This document shows positions 36,561-46,066 of a stretch of DNA of 64,000 bases, one piece after another (position 1 is the first letter of the stretch; every line of letters begins with the position of its first letter). Below the pieces are notes generated by a model. That model searched no databases. It worked only from the letters and a program-made list of their open reading frames with translations, and had not been told where the DNA came from. Origin of the DNA: Pseudomonas sp. IB20 (GTDB lineage: Bacteria > Pseudomonadota > Gammaproteobacteria > Pseudomonadales > Pseudomonadaceae); assembly GCF_009707325.1 (NCBI RefSeq), contig NZ_CP046103.1, forward strand, positions 620,001-684,000. Reading direction: 5' to 3'. The translations under genes were made by a program, and so were the position numbers.

Positions 36561-38231
36561 TTACAGAGTTATGACGGATTCAGTGGATTCCGGTGAAAAG
36601 GTGGCACTTTGCTTTGACGTGCGCGCGGCTTGCACGCGGTTACGTCCGGCGTTCTTGGCGCGGTATAGCGCCTCATCCGCCTGGGCGGCCATCATCAAAC
36701 TGTCGGAGCCGTCGCACAGCTCCACCAGCCCGGCGCTGAAGGTGCACCACAAATCCTGCGGCTGGGCCGGGTAATGAATTTCGGCAAAACGCCCGCGGAT
36801 TTCGTCCAGCACCTTGCAGGCCGATTCCAGGTCGGTGTCGGGCATCACGATGGCGAATTCTTCACCGCCGTAGCGGCCGATGTAGTCGGTCTTGCGCAAA
36901 CGCTGTTTGAGAAACAGCGCCAGGCTCTTGATCACACGGTCGCCCATCGGGTGGCCGTGGCTGTCATTGACCCGCTTGAAGTGGTCGATGTCGAGCATGG
37001 CAAAGCTCAACGGCTTGTTCTCGCGGCGCGCGCGGAAGCTGCAGTCTTCGAGCAATTGCAGGATATGGGTGTGGTTGTACAGCCCGGTCAGGCTGTCACG
37101 GACCATCCGCGCCTTGAGGTTGCGTGCGCGGGCGGCGCGGTTGCGCACGGTGGTGATCAAGTGGCGCGGCTTGATCGGCTTGGTGAGGAAGTCGTCGCCG
37201 CCTTCGCTCATGGCATCCAACTGCTTATCCAGGTCGTCTTCGGCCGACAGGTAGATGATTGGCACGCTGACGTAACGGTCGTTGTGGCGAATTACCTTGG
37301 CCAGCTCGGTGCCGGTACAGGCGGGCATGTACATGTCGAGGATAATCAGGTCCGGCTGGAAGTCCGCCAGCTCGGCCATCGCCTGGATCGGCTCGATCAA
37401 GGTGCGCGTGACGATGCCGGCGCTGTTGAGCAGGCGCTCGGTGTGCAGGGCCTGGGCGCGCGAGTCGTCGATGATCAGCACTCTATACGGCTCGTACTGA
37501 GCGACGCAGGTCAGCACTTCGATTTTTTCCAGCAGGCTCGAAGCCTCGAGGGTGCCGGTGAGAAATTCCTGACCGCCGGCGCGCACGGCGGCCAAGCGCG
37601 TCGGCGTGTCGGTTTCATGCAGGCTGAAAAACAGCAGCGGCAGCTTTTGTTCCAGGCCTTCCTGGGCTTCGGCGGCGAGCGTGAGGCCCAGGCCAGGGCC
37701 GCAGAAATCCACATCCATTACGATCACAGAGGGCAGGCGCTCGGCCAGGGAGGCGCGAAACGCCGCCACGCTGTCGAGGGGCTGGGCGCTCATGCCAAAG
37801 AATTCCAGCTGCTTGGCCAGGCGTTCGGCGCGGTCGTGATCGGCCAGCATCACGTAGATCGGCTTGCGCATCGGCGGCAGGAAGGTTTGTTCCAGCTGGT
37901 CGCCCTGGCGCAGGCCGGTGCGGGACAGGCGCTGCATCAGGCGGTTGAGCTCGGTGATCACTTGGCTGCTCAGGCGGCCGCGATTTTCATCGACCACCTT
38001 GAGCGATTCGCCAATATGCCGCGCCAGTTGGCCATGCTCGGGCTGTTCGAAACGCTCGGCAAAGCGCAGCAGGCGCAGGTTGGCTTCGCTGAGTTCGGAC
38101 AAATCGGTGTTCGACCATTCGCTGCGTTGCAGGCGCTGCCAGATCTCAAGAATTTGACGTGCCTGATGAATTACCCGCTGGGCAAAATGGTGCTTGAGAC
38201 GCTCACGGCTCGGGTCTTCTGACTCGGTCAT
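36561..38231 (-). CDS. gcbA: Diguanylate cyclase with two receiver domains, GcbA
   Basis: 556 residues. An N-terminal helical part (1-115), a degenerate receiver (about 125-240, I-V-M-D-V-D), a second receiver (about 255-370, I-I-L-D-M-Y-M-P) and a GGDEF domain (about 385-540). The active site is G-G-E-E-F and an inhibitory R-K-T-D site lies five residues before it, so it should be active and product-controlled. It corresponds to GcbA (PA4843; Pfl01_0623 in P. fluorescens), which raises c-di-GMP to start surface attachment. It lies directly downstream-oriented to the chemoreceptor, 41 bases apart. The call rests on domains plus gene order. Confidence 0.9.
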   Translation of the reverse strand: MTESEDPSRERLKHHFAQRVIHQARQILEIWQRLQRSEWSNTDLSELSEANLRLLRFAERFEQPEHGQLARHIGESLKVVDENRGRLSSQVITELNRLMQRLSRTGLRQGDQLEQTFLPPMRKPIYVMLADHDRAERLAKQLEFFGMSAQPLDSVAAFRASLAERLPSVIVMDVDFCGPGLGLTLAAEAQEGLEQKLPLLFFSLHETDTPTRLAAVRAGGQEFLTGTLEASSLLEKIEVLTCVAQYEPYRVLIIDDSRAQALHTERLLNSAGIVTRTLIEPIQAMAELADFQPDLIILDMYMPACTGTELAKVIRHNDRYVSVPIIYLSAEDDLDKQLDAMSEGGDDFLTKPIKPRHLITTVRNRAARARNLKARMVRDSLTGLYNHTHILQLLEDCSFRARRENKPLSFAMLDIDHFKRVNDSHGHPMGDRVIKSLALFLKQRLRKTDYIGRYGGEEFAIVMPDTDLESACKVLDEIRGRFAEIHYPAQPQDLWCTFSAGLVELCDGSDSLMMAAQADEALYRAKNAGRNRVQAARTSKQSATFSPESTESVITL

Positions 38232-38535
38232 ATCCTGACTACTAGTTAGGCTGCATGCTGAGGTCGACTGATGGCTCTATGCTAGCACCTCTTTTCTCTT
38301 ACATGAGTGTCATACGTCAATTAAGTACAAGTCTGTGCCATTCAATTTTTGACTTGATGGTCGCGCAGCGTAAAAAACGTGCATCCTTTATAGTCCTACT
38401 TCCTCACTCCCATGCGCCGCTTTCGGTTAAAAGCCCCGCGCCGATGGGCACGATGGGGTAGGGTTGTGGTCGGAGTGTTTGAACGCACCCGGACAAATGA
38501 CGTGCATGAACTCAAGTGATTGAAAGGATATCGCC
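38232..38535. other. Divergent promoter region gcbA / DUF2333
   Basis: 304 bases, AT-rich near 38300-38400, with no repeat and no credible small gene. It must hold promoters for both sides. AAAGGA lies before the ATG at 38536. Confidence 0.5.
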
Positions 38536-39603
38536 ATGCTGGACTGGAAAAACCGCGCAGGCACTGCCAAAGGCCCCGCCCCTGAGCCCAAGTCGGCCAA
38601 CCGTAGCTACGTTCGCAACCTGGTGATGAGCCGAGCCGTGCTCAGCGTGCTGGGTTTGTACCTGTTGGTCACCGGCGGCCTGGGTTGGTACTGGAGCGAA
38701 GAGCCCGCGCTGTTCCCGGTCCAGCAAAATGCCCAGCTTGCCGCCGAGAAGGAAGGCAAGCAGATGGTGGTGGGCTACACCACCGTCGAAACCCTCAAGA
38801 CCGTGGTCAGCACCTTGCTGAACAAGCCTGGTGGCTACATTTCCAACGACCGTTTCCCGCCAGGCTTGTGGATGGACAACATGCCGAGCTGGGAATATGG
38901 CGTGTTGGTGCAGGTGCGTGACCTGACCCGTGCGCTGCGTAAAGACTTCGCCCGTTCCCAGTCGCAGTCGGCTGAAGACGCCGACTTGGCCAAGGCCGAG
39001 CCGCGTTTCAACTTCGACAACAAGAGCTGGGTGCTGCCGTCCAGCGAGTCGGAGTACCAGGAAGGCATTAACTCCCTGAGCCGCTACGAAGCACGCCTGT
39101 CAGACCCGAACCAACGCGGCGCGCTGTTCTATGCCCGCGCCGACAACCTGAACAACTGGCTGGGGGACGTCGCTACCCGCTTAGGTTCGTTGTCGCAACG
39201 CCTGTCGGCCAGTGTTGGCCGGGTGAAACTGAACACCGCGCTGAAAACCGAAGCCCTGGCGCCGGGTGAAGTGCCGCAGCTCGATGAGGAAGTGGTGGAA
39301 ACCCCATGGATGCAGATCGACAACGTGTTCTACGAAGCCCGTGGCCAGGCGTGGGCACTGTCCCACCTGTTGCGCGCCATCGAAGTCGACTTTGCCGACG
39401 TGCTGGCCAAGAAAAACGCCACCGTCAGCGTGCGCCAGATCATTCGTGAGCTGGAGGCCTCGCAGGAGCCGGTTTGGAGTCCTATGATTCTTAACGGCAG
39501 TGGCTTTGGCATCCTCGCCAACCACTCGCTGGTCATGGCCAACTATATTTCCCGGGCAAACGCCGCAGTGATCGACTTGCGTCAGCTCCTCAACCAGGGT
39601 TGA
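38536..39603 (+). CDS. DUF2333 family protein
   Basis: 355 residues. A single N-terminal membrane segment (about 32-53, A-V-L-S-V-L-G-L-Y-L-L-V-T-G-G-L-G-W) is followed by a soluble, probably periplasmic, region. Motifs include K-P-G-G-Y-I-S-N-D near residue 95 and P-G-L-W-M-D-N-M-P near 110, which mark DUF2333. Function unknown. The same gene follows the diguanylate cyclase and precedes the NUDIX gene in other Pseudomonas. Its TGA overlaps the NUDIX start. Confidence 0.9.
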   Translation: MLDWKNRAGTAKGPAPEPKSANRSYVRNLVMSRAVLSVLGLYLLVTGGLGWYWSEEPALFPVQQNAQLAAEKEGKQMVVGYTTVETLKTVVSTLLNKPGGYISNDRFPPGLWMDNMPSWEYGVLVQVRDLTRALRKDFARSQSQSAEDADLAKAEPRFNFDNKSWVLPSSESEYQEGINSLSRYEARLSDPNQRGALFYARADNLNNWLGDVATRLGSLSQRLSASVGRVKLNTALKTEALAPGEVPQLDEEVVETPWMQIDNVFYEARGQAWALSHLLRAIEVDFADVLAKKNATVSVRQIIRELEASQEPVWSPMILNGSGFGILANHSLVMANYISRANAAVIDLRQLLNQG

Positions 39604-40142
39604 TGATGGACGCTAGTCACAACGAGGCCGCGCACCGCGCGGCCTCTGATGCTGAACTGATCGATTGGGTCGACGAGCAGGACAACCTGCTCGGCACCCT
39701 CGTCAGGTCCGACCTTCGCCAGCGCGGCCTTATCGGCCGTTGCACCTTTATTTTCCTGTTCAATTCAGCCGGTGAGCTGTGTGTGCATCGGCGCACCCTG
39801 AGCAAAGCCATGTACCCCGGCTTCTGGGACACGGCGGCGGGTGGGATGGTCGCGGCAGGCGAGAGCTACGCTGATTCGGCAGCCCGCGAGCTGGAAGAAG
39901 AGCTTGGGGTGGCGGGTGTGCAATTGACCGAGCATGACCATTTCTACTTTGAGGATGGCGACAGTCGGCTCTGGTGCAAATCCTACTCGGCGGTCTGGGA
40001 TGGCCCGTTGCACCTGCAGCCGGAGGAAGTCATGGAGGCGCGCTTTTTACCCATAGAAATTGTCCTACAGGAAGCTGAGCAAAAGCCTTACTGCCCGGAC
40101 GCTCAAGAGGGCTTGCGGCGCTATCTGGCCTCGCGTCGCTAA
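39603..40142 (+). CDS. NUDIX hydrolase
   Basis: 179 residues. The Nudix box G-x5-E-x7-R-E-x-x-E-E-x-G is complete near residues 79-101 (G-G-M-V-A-A-G-E ... R-E-L-E-E-E-L-G-V), so it should hydrolyse a nucleoside-diphosphate-linked substrate. The opening I-D-W-V-D-E-Q-D resembles the YfcD/isopentenyl-diphosphate isomerase-like branch. Substrate unknown. The start ATG overlaps the DUF2333 stop; a second ATG follows directly. Confidence 0.92.
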   Translation: MMDASHNEAAHRAASDAELIDWVDEQDNLLGTLVRSDLRQRGLIGRCTFIFLFNSAGELCVHRRTLSKAMYPGFWDTAAGGMVAAGESYADSAARELEEELGVAGVQLTEHDHFYFEDGDSRLWCKSYSAVWDGPLHLQPEEVMEARFLPIEIVLQEAEQKPYCPDAQEGLRRYLASRR

Positions 40143-40324
40143 AGTTGCATAAATTGGCGCTATTTGGCTCTTAGCAAGTCGGCTTTTTGCCGTTACACTG
40201 CGCGACTTTTCCCCCGAACCACCTTTGCGGTTCGGTAGCGCTGCCCCTGCCTGAGTGGGGCTTCGCGGTCGGTGATCCTCATTGCGAGCACCGATCAGTC
40301 TTTGTCCTCCCAAGAGGATTGCCG

Positions 40325-40696
40325 GTGGCCAAAAAAGCCGCATCCTTCGCCGCCCTTGGTGGCCTGGTATTTTCCACCGACGCAGGTCGACACTGCCCGG
40401 ACTGTCGTCAGCCCGTGGATTCGTGCACCTGCAAACAAACCCTGATCCCTGAAGGCGACGGCATTGCCCGCGTGCGACGCGAGAGTAAAGGCCGTGGCGG
40501 CAAGACGGTGACCACCATCACCGGCGCGCCGCTTGCAGAAGACGCTCTCAAGGAATTGGCCACCACGCTGAAAAAGCGCTGTGGCACCGGTGGCGCGTTG
40601 AAAGACGGGGTCATCGAGATTCAGGGCGATCACGTCGAGTTGCTGTTGGCCGAGCTGATCAAGCTCGGGTACAAGGCCAAGAAGTCCGGCGGCTGA
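40325..40696 (+). CDS. yciH: SUI1/YciH family translation factor
   Basis: 123 residues from a GTG at 40325, preceded by AGAGGA at 8 bases; upstream in-frame ATGs lack a site and similarity. It has a zinc-binding-looking C-P-D-C ... C-T-C near residue 25, then the SUI1 (eIF1-like) fold with G-R-G-G-K-T-V-T-T-I-T-G and C-G-T-G-G-A-L-K-D-G. It may influence start-codon fidelity. Its last three codons and stop lie in a 56-base tandem duplication, without changing the protein. Confidence 0.92.
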   Translation: MAKKAASFAALGGLVFSTDAGRHCPDCRQPVDSCTCKQTLIPEGDGIARVRRESKGRGGKTVTTITGAPLAEDALKELATTLKKRCGTGGALKDGVIEIQGDHVELLLAELIKLGYKAKKSGG

Positions 40697-40797
40697 AAGC
40701 CTCTTCCCAACCTGTGTCTAAACTCTGTCCTGCGAGTGAGGCCGGCGGCTGAAAGCCTCTTCCCAACCTGTGTCTAAACTCTGTCCTGCGAGTGAGG
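40686..40797. repeat. Exact 56-base tandem duplication at the 3' end of the SUI1 gene
   Basis: Bases 40686-40741 and 40742-40797 are identical. The first copy contains the end and stop codon of the SUI1 gene; the second repeats them as non-coding sequence upstream of speA. Confidence 0.95.
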
Positions 40798-40896
40798 TCT
40801 TACCTTGCTCACAGGCAAATCGTCATTTTCATTCTTTAGACTGCGCCAGCCTCAAACCAGGGGCGGCGCCTTCGCCTTCATTTATAGGGGACTTCG

Positions 40897-42810
40897 ATGT
40901 CCGTACGACGCACACGCAAAGACGATGGCAGCCAATGGACAGTTGCGGACAGCCGCAGTGTTTACGGGATTCGCCATTGGGGGGCCGGGTATTTCGCGAT
41001 CAATGAAGCCGGTCGCGTTGAAGTCCGTCCGAACGGCCCGAACAGCACGCCTGTCGATCTGTACGAGCAAGTCGACGAGCTGCGCAAGAGCGGCCTGTCC
41101 TTGCCGTTGCTGGTGCGCTTCCCCGATATCCTGCAAGACCGCGTGCGCCAGCTGACCGGTGCATTCGACGCCAACATCGAGCGCCTGGAATACCAGAGCA
41201 AGTACACCGCGCTGTACCCGATCAAGGTGAACCAGCAGGAAGCGGTGATCGAGAACATCATTGCCACCCAAGACGTGTCCATCGGCCTGGAAGCCGGCTC
41301 CAAGCCTGAGCTGCTGGCCGTGCTGGCCCTGGCGCCGAAGGGCGGCACCATCGTTTGCAACGGTTACAAAGACCGTGAGTTCATCCGCCTCGCGCTGATG
41401 GGCCAGAAGCTCGGCCACAACGTGTTCATCGTGATCGAGAAAGAATCCGAAGTGGCGTTGGTGATCGAAGAGGCCGCCAACCTCAAGGTCAAGCCACAGG
41501 TCGGCCTGCGCGTGCGCTTGTCGTCCCTGGCGTCGAGCAAATGGGCGGACACCGGTGGTGAGAAGTCCAAGTTCGGTTTGTCGGCGGCGCAACTGCTGTC
41601 GGTGGTCGAGCGCTTCCGCGACGCCGGCCTCGACCAGGGCATCCGCCTGCTGCACTTCCACATGGGCTCGCAGATCGCCAACCTGGCCGACTACCAGCAC
41701 GGGTTCAAGGAAGCCATTCGTTACTACGGCGAACTGCGCAACCTCGGCCTGCCGGTGGACCACATCGACGTCGGTGGCGGCTTGGGCGTGGACTACGACG
41801 GTACGCACTCGCGTAACGCCAGCTCGATCAACTACGACATGGACGACTACGCCGGTGTGGTCGTGGGCATGCTCAAGGAATTCTGCGACGCGCAGAGCCT
41901 GCCGCACCCGAACATTTTCTCCGAAAGCGGCCGCTCCCTGACCGCCCACCACGCCATGCTGGTGGTGCAAGTCACCGACGTCGAGAAACACAACGACGAA
42001 ATCCCGCTGATCGAGAACAAGGAAAACCTGCCGGAAACCGTGCAATGGCTGGTGGACCTGCTGGGCCCGACCGACATTGAAATGGTCACCGAGACCTACT
42101 GGCGCGCCACGCACTACATGAGCGACGTGGCCACCCAGTACGCCGACGGCAAACTGACCCTGGCGGAAAAAGCCCTCGCCGAACAGTGCTACTTCGCCGT
42201 GTGCCGCCGCCTGCACAACTCGTTGAAAGCCCGCCAGCGCTCGCACCGCCAGGTGCTGGACGAACTCAATGACAAGCTGGCCGACAAGTACATCTGCAAC
42301 TTCTCGGTGTTCCAGAGCCTGCCGGACACCTGGGCCATCGGCCAGGTATTGCCTATTCTGCCGTTGCACCGTCTCGACGAAGAGCCGCTGCGCCGTGCGG
42401 TATTGCAGGACCTGACCTGCGACTCCGACGGCAAGATCAAGCAATACGTCGACGAGCAGAGCATCGAGACCAGCCTGCCGGTACACGCCTTGAACGACGG
42501 TGAAGACTACTTGCTGGGCATCTTCCTGGTCGGCGCTTACCAGGAAATCCTCGGCGACATGCACAACCTGTTCGGTGACACCGACTCGGTGAACATCTAC
42601 CAGCGTGAAGACGGGTCTGTGTACAGCGCCGGGATCGAAACCCACGACACCATCGAAGACATGCTGCGCTATGTGCACTTGTCGCCGGAGGAGTTGATGA
42701 CGCATTACCGTGACAAGTGCGCGAGCGCGAAGATCAGTGCGGCGGAGCGTACGCAGTTTCTGGATGCGTTGCGGTTGGGTTTGACGCGGTCTTCGTACCT
42801 GTCGTCGTAA
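40897..42810 (+). CDS. speA: Biosynthetic arginine decarboxylase SpeA
   Basis: 637 residues, full length. It has the PLP-binding stretch Y-P-I-K-V-N-Q (lysine binds PLP) near residue 110, the glycine-rich [10 protein letters not shown] near 290, and P-N-I-F-S-E-S-G-R near 338. It decarboxylates arginine to agmatine, the first step to putrescine and spermidine. AGGGGA precedes the ATG. It is followed by a GC-rich hairpin and a REP element. Confidence 0.97.
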   Translation: MSVRRTRKDDGSQWTVADSRSVYGIRHWGAGYFAINEAGRVEVRPNGPNSTPVDLYEQVDELRKSGLSLPLLVRFPDILQDRVRQLTGAFDANIERLEYQSKYTALYPIKVNQQEAVIENIIATQDVSIGLEAGSKPELLAVLALAPKGGTIVCNGYKDREFIRLALMGQKLGHNVFIVIEKESEVALVIEEAANLKVKPQVGLRVRLSSLASSKWADTGGEKSKFGLSAAQLLSVVERFRDAGLDQGIRLLHFHMGSQIANLADYQHGFKEAIRYYGELRNLGLPVDHIDVGGGLGVDYDGTHSRNASSINYDMDDYAGVVVGMLKEFCDAQSLPHPNIFSESGRSLTAHHAMLVVQVTDVEKHNDEIPLIENKENLPETVQWLVDLLGPTDIEMVTETYWRATHYMSDVATQYADGKLTLAEKALAEQCYFAVCRRLHNSLKARQRSHRQVLDELNDKLADKYICNFSVFQSLPDTWAIGQVLPILPLHRLDEEPLRRAVLQDLTCDSDGKIKQYVDEQSIETSLPVHALNDGEDYLLGIFLVGAYQEILGDMHNLFGDTDSVNIYQREDGSVYSAGIETHDTIEDMLRYVHLSPEELMTHYRDKCASAKISAAERTQFLDALRLGLTRSSYLSS

Positions 42811-42819
42811 CTGAAGTGA

Positions 42820-42843
42820 CCCGGCTCTAATGTTGGAGCCGGG
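42820..42843 (+). terminator. GC-rich hairpin after speA
   Basis: An 8-base stem CCCGGCTC / GAGCCGGG, 10 bases after the speA stop; no T-run, and it merges into the REP that follows. Confidence 0.4.
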
Positions 42844-42905
42844 CTTGGGCTCCCACAGGGGATCTGCGCTTAACTGAACGGCATTAGGGCAAGCCCGGCT
42901 ACCAC
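42836..42905. repeat. REP doublet after speA
   Basis: GAGCCGGGCTTGGGCTCCCACAG faces GGGCAAGCCCGGCTACCACA. Confidence 0.75.
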
Positions 42906-42950
42906 ATGTTGACCTTCGTTTGGTTGTACCTTCTGTGTGAGGTCTGAGCG

Positions 42951-43814
42951 ATGTCGAGTAAATTCCTGCAAGCGTTCACCCTGGCATTCGCCGCGCTGCT
43001 TGCCGCGTGCTCCCCAATCAAAGTGCTCAACGCGCTGACGCCCTCCAGCACCTTCACCAAAACCGCCTCCATTGCCTACGGCGATGACCCGCGCCAAAAA
43101 CTCGATATCTACCGTCCGAGCAAAGCCTCGCCCAACGCCCCTGTCGTGGTGTTTTTCTACGGCGGCAGCTGGAACAGCGGTGCCAAGGATGACTACGGTT
43201 TTGTCGGCGAAGCCCTGGCTTCACGCGGCATCGTGGTGGTGATTGCCGATTACCGGCTCTACCCGCAAGTGCGTTACCCACTGTTCCTACAGGACAACGC
43301 CCAGGCCGTCGCCTGGACCTATCAGCACATCGCCGACTACGGCGCCGACCCCAAGCAGCTCTACCTGATGGGGCACAGCTCGGGTGCTTACAACGCGTCG
43401 ATGTTGGCGCTGGATGCGCGCTGGCTTGGCGAAGTGAATATGTCGCCATCGATGCTCAAGGGCTGGGTCGGCTTGGCCGGGCCGTATGACTTCCTGCCGA
43501 TTGACAACCCTGACGTGAAACCGGTGTTTTTCTTTCCCGACTCACCGCCCGATTCCCAGCCGATCAACCATGTCAGTGCCGGAGCACCGCCGAGCCTGTT
43601 GATTGCCTCGACGTCCGACAGCCTGGTCAACCCCACGCGCAATACCGGCGGGCTGGCGAAGAAGTTGCGCGCGGCGGATGTGCCGGTTGAAGAGTTTTAC
43701 TTCACCAAGACCAACCACGCGACGTTGGTGGCGTCGATCTCCCGGCCCTTACGCTGGCTGGCGCCGGTGCTGGATCGGGTAACCGCATTTATCAGGTTCA
43801 CGCCGGGCGATTGA
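42951..43814 (+). CDS. Lipoprotein alpha/beta hydrolase
   Basis: 287 residues. A lipobox L-L-A-A-C near residue 20 predicts a membrane-anchored lipoprotein. The hydrolase fold shows an oxyanion-loop variant F-F-Y-G-G-S-W near 66, the nucleophile elbow G-H-S-S-G-A near 145, and likely acid and base residues in S-T-S-D-S-L-V and T-N-H-A-T-L near the C-terminus. This is the BD-FAE/carboxylesterase-like branch. Substrate unknown. GAGG lies just before the ATG. It stands alone. Confidence 0.88.
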   Translation: MSSKFLQAFTLAFAALLAACSPIKVLNALTPSSTFTKTASIAYGDDPRQKLDIYRPSKASPNAPVVVFFYGGSWNSGAKDDYGFVGEALASRGIVVVIADYRLYPQVRYPLFLQDNAQAVAWTYQHIADYGADPKQLYLMGHSSGAYNASMLALDARWLGEVNMSPSMLKGWVGLAGPYDFLPIDNPDVKPVFFFPDSPPDSQPINHVSAGAPPSLLIASTSDSLVNPTRNTGGLAKKLRAADVPVEEFYFTKTNHATLVASISRPLRWLAPVLDRVTAFIRFTPGD

Positions 43815-43831
43815 TCCGATAACGCCAAGGC

Positions 43832-44058
43832 TTATTGTAACGTCAGGCAGTTTTCCTGTTGGCAGGCACCGGTTTTGCCTGACAGTGTTATGAACTTCAC
43901 GGCGTCCGTTTTGGTTGTGGTGGACAGCGTGATGACGCCATTGCTCAAGTCCATGGTCAATATGCCGTTAGGCTGGAGGGTTTCCTTCTCGGAGTCGGCG
44001 TTGGCCACTTGCATGAAAACGCTCAAAGGGTGAAAACGGCGGGGCTTTTGCGATCCAT
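43832..44058 (-). pseudogene. Small secreted protein, frameshifted in its signal peptide
   Basis: On the minus strand an ATG at 44058, preceded by a strong AGGAAGG, starts M-D-R-K-S-P-A-V-F-T-L and then meets TGA. Adding one T to the run at the break gives a perfect signal peptide (M-D-R-K-S-P-A-V-F-T-L-L-S-V-F-M-Q-V-A-N-A) followed by a 54-residue mature part with a C-Q-Q-E-N-C pair near the end. So one base seems lost. A TTG at the break could also start a shortened protein without a full signal. I know no family for it. Real mutation or sequencing error. Confidence 0.6.
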
Positions 44059-44268
44059 GTCGGGTCCTTCCTGAAAGGATAGATGTCTGCGTTGCTTATT
44101 TTTCTCGATATTTTTGACGGTACAGGCTGTACACCGTTGAGGTCTCGGTGCTATTGCCGCCCATGTGGGTTCGTCCCTGGGTTGCAAGAAGGTTGGGGCC
44201 TGAATTTATCGCTCTTCAGGGCCCACCTCCATTCAACGCCGATGACGGGCTTTTGTAACCTGTGAGAA
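44059..44268. other. Intergenic region, nothing identified
   Basis: 210 bases between the small secreted gene and the MATE gene; no repeat and no convincing gene. Confidence 0.4.
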
Positions 44269-45618
44269 CTAACAGGTCGAAGCGCCAAGCCATTCGTTCC
44301 TTTTGCTCAATCGCCAAGCGATCACCCACAGCGTAAGACTGCGCAAGGCCATGAACAGCAGAAAGGTTATCCACAGGCCGTGGTTGCCCAGGCTCTGCAG
44401 CGCCCAGGCGAACGGCAGCACCAACAGTACCGTCAGCAGCATGCCGTTGCGCATTTCCCGCGCGCGGGTGGCGCCGATGAACAGGCCGTCCAACAGGTAA
44501 CTCCACACCGCAATCAAAGGCAGCACGGCCAGATAGGGCAAGTACATGTCGGCGGTTTCGCGCACGCTGGGGATGTCGGTTTGCATGGCGATAAACAGGT
44601 GGCCGGCGAAGGTGAACAACAGCGCGAAGCCGACACTGGCGATCAGCGACCAGCCGCAGGCGACCACCAATGAACGGCGCAGCGCCTGACGGTCATGGGC
44701 GCCGATGGCATGCCCGCACAGCGCCTCAACGGCGTGGGCCAAACCGTCCAGAGCGTGGGCAGTCAGCAGCAGGCCGTTGAGCAGCAGCGCATTGGCCGCC
44801 ACGGTGGCATCGCCCAGGCGTGCGCCCTGCACCGTGATCATGAAAAACACCGATTGCAGGGCAAGGCTGCGGATAAAAATGTCGCGGTTCACCGCCAGCA
44901 GCGGGCGCCAGCTTTGCCACAGCGTTAAGGCCGCCCAGGCGATGTGCCCGGGATAGGCGCGCAGGGCTTTTTGTGTGAGCGCCAGGCCGAGCAGGGCGCC
45001 GGTCCATTCGGCGATGACGGAGGCGCGCGCGGAGCCGACCACACCCCAATCCAGGCCGAGGACGAACCACAGGTTCAAGGCGATGTTGACCAGGTTGGTG
45101 GTCAGCAGAATCGCCAGCGGCGCGCGGGCGTTTTGTGTGCCCAGGAACCAGCCGACCAAAGCGTAGCTGGCCAAGGCGGCGGGCAAGCCGAACAGGCGCG
45201 TGTGGAAAAAATCGCGGGTCAGTTGATTCAGTTCGGGGGAAGGCTGCATCCACTCCAGGGCCAGATGGCTCAGGGGGATGCCGACCGTGCCCAGCAACAT
45301 CGCCAGGCCCAGCGCCAGCAGCAAACCTTGCAGCAGGATTTGCCGCAGTGCGGCGCCATCATCTCGCCCGGCGGCTTGGGCGGCGAACCCGGTGGAGCCC
45401 ATGCGCAGAAAGCCCATGGCCCAGGCGAGGAAGGTATACAGGCTGGCACCGACGGCCACGGCACCCAGTTGGTGGGCGTGGGGCAGGTGGCCGATGACCA
45501 TGCTGTCCACCAGGGCTACCAGCGGCACCGAGATGTTGGACAGGATCATCGGCGCGGCCAGGGCCCAGACGCGGCGGTGGGTGGGGCGGTGGCGCCAGTC
45601 GGTGAGCAGGGTTGTCAT
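44269..45618 (-). CDS. MATE family efflux transporter (DinF-like)
   Basis: 449 residues from the ATG at 45618, which has AAAGGAG upstream; an earlier ATG lacks this and overlaps the next gene. About twelve hydrophobic segments. The N-terminal R-V-W-A-L-A-A-P-M-I-L-S-N-I-S-V-P-L-V-A-L-V-D and the conserved G-H-L-P region are typical of MATE/DinF proteins. It should export cationic compounds using Na+ or H+. Substrate unknown. It follows the small membrane-protein gene. Confidence 0.92.
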   Translation of the reverse strand: MTTLLTDWRHRPTHRRVWALAAPMILSNISVPLVALVDSMVIGHLPHAHQLGAVAVGASLYTFLAWAMGFLRMGSTGFAAQAAGRDDGAALRQILLQGLLLALGLAMLLGTVGIPLSHLALEWMQPSPELNQLTRDFFHTRLFGLPAALASYALVGWFLGTQNARAPLAILLTTNLVNIALNLWFVLGLDWGVVGSARASVIAEWTGALLGLALTQKALRAYPGHIAWAALTLWQSWRPLLAVNRDIFIRSLALQSVFFMITVQGARLGDATVAANALLLNGLLLTAHALDGLAHAVEALCGHAIGAHDRQALRRSLVVACGWSLIASVGFALLFTFAGHLFIAMQTDIPSVRETADMYLPYLAVLPLIAVWSYLLDGLFIGATRAREMRNGMLLTVLLVLPFAWALQSLGNHGLWITFLLFMALRSLTLWVIAWRLSKRNEWLGASTC

Positions 45619-45641
45619 TTGGGCTCCTTTGGGGAGCGGCA

Positions 45642-45911
45642 TTACCACAGGCCGAGCATTAGCCAGATGACGCCTGCGATGATCGAGGCGCGCATGAAGG
45701 CGCGTACGGCTGAGTAGAGGAAGAGCAGGCCGACGATCAAGGTGATGATGCTGATGATCGAAGTGTCCATGCCCAGTGCGCGGGACATACCTTCGACGAA
45801 GTTGCCGCCAGCGTTGGTGAGCATGTTGAACAGCCCGCTGAAGAACTCGACGATGTAGTGGATGATCAAGCCGATTGTGTTACCCAGCCATCCGAAAAAG
45901 TCTGCTTGCAT
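45642..45911 (-). CDS. Small membrane protein, 89 residues
   Basis: Two or three hydrophobic segments: N-T-I-G-L-I-I-H-Y-I-V-E-F-F (about 11-30), S-I-I-S-I-I-T-L-I-V-G-L-L-F-L-Y (about 51-67), and A-S-I-I-A-G-V-I-W-L-M-L-G (about 74-87). No known domain. It lies 23 bases upstream of the MATE gene on the same strand and may be co-transcribed. Looks like a real conserved Pseudomonas gene; function unknown. Confidence 0.75.
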   Translation of the reverse strand: MQADFFGWLGNTIGLIIHYIVEFFSGLFNMLTNAGGNFVEGMSRALGMDTSIISIITLIVGLLFLYSAVRAFMRASIIAGVIWLMLGLW

Positions 45912-46066
45912 AGGTGTGTCTCGATGAATAAGTGGACGAAATTGCCAACACTGAGCCTTTGGTCGCGATGGGGGTTGCTCCCGAAGGCGTCCTCAAACAC
46001 ACCACCGGGATTCACTTGCCTTCATCCCTGATCCCCCGGAAGCTATACACCTTCAGGAGCCCCCGC

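Noticed and set aside
40882..42705. A 607-residue minus-strand frame opposite speA
   Set aside because: SpeA is unmistakable on the plus strand; the antisense frame shows no domain or ribosome site.
44083..44265. A 60-residue plus-strand frame with an AAGGAT before its ATG
   Set aside because: Composition is unlike a protein (many Cys/Arg/Gly turns) and it overlaps the leader of the minus-strand small gene; probably chance.
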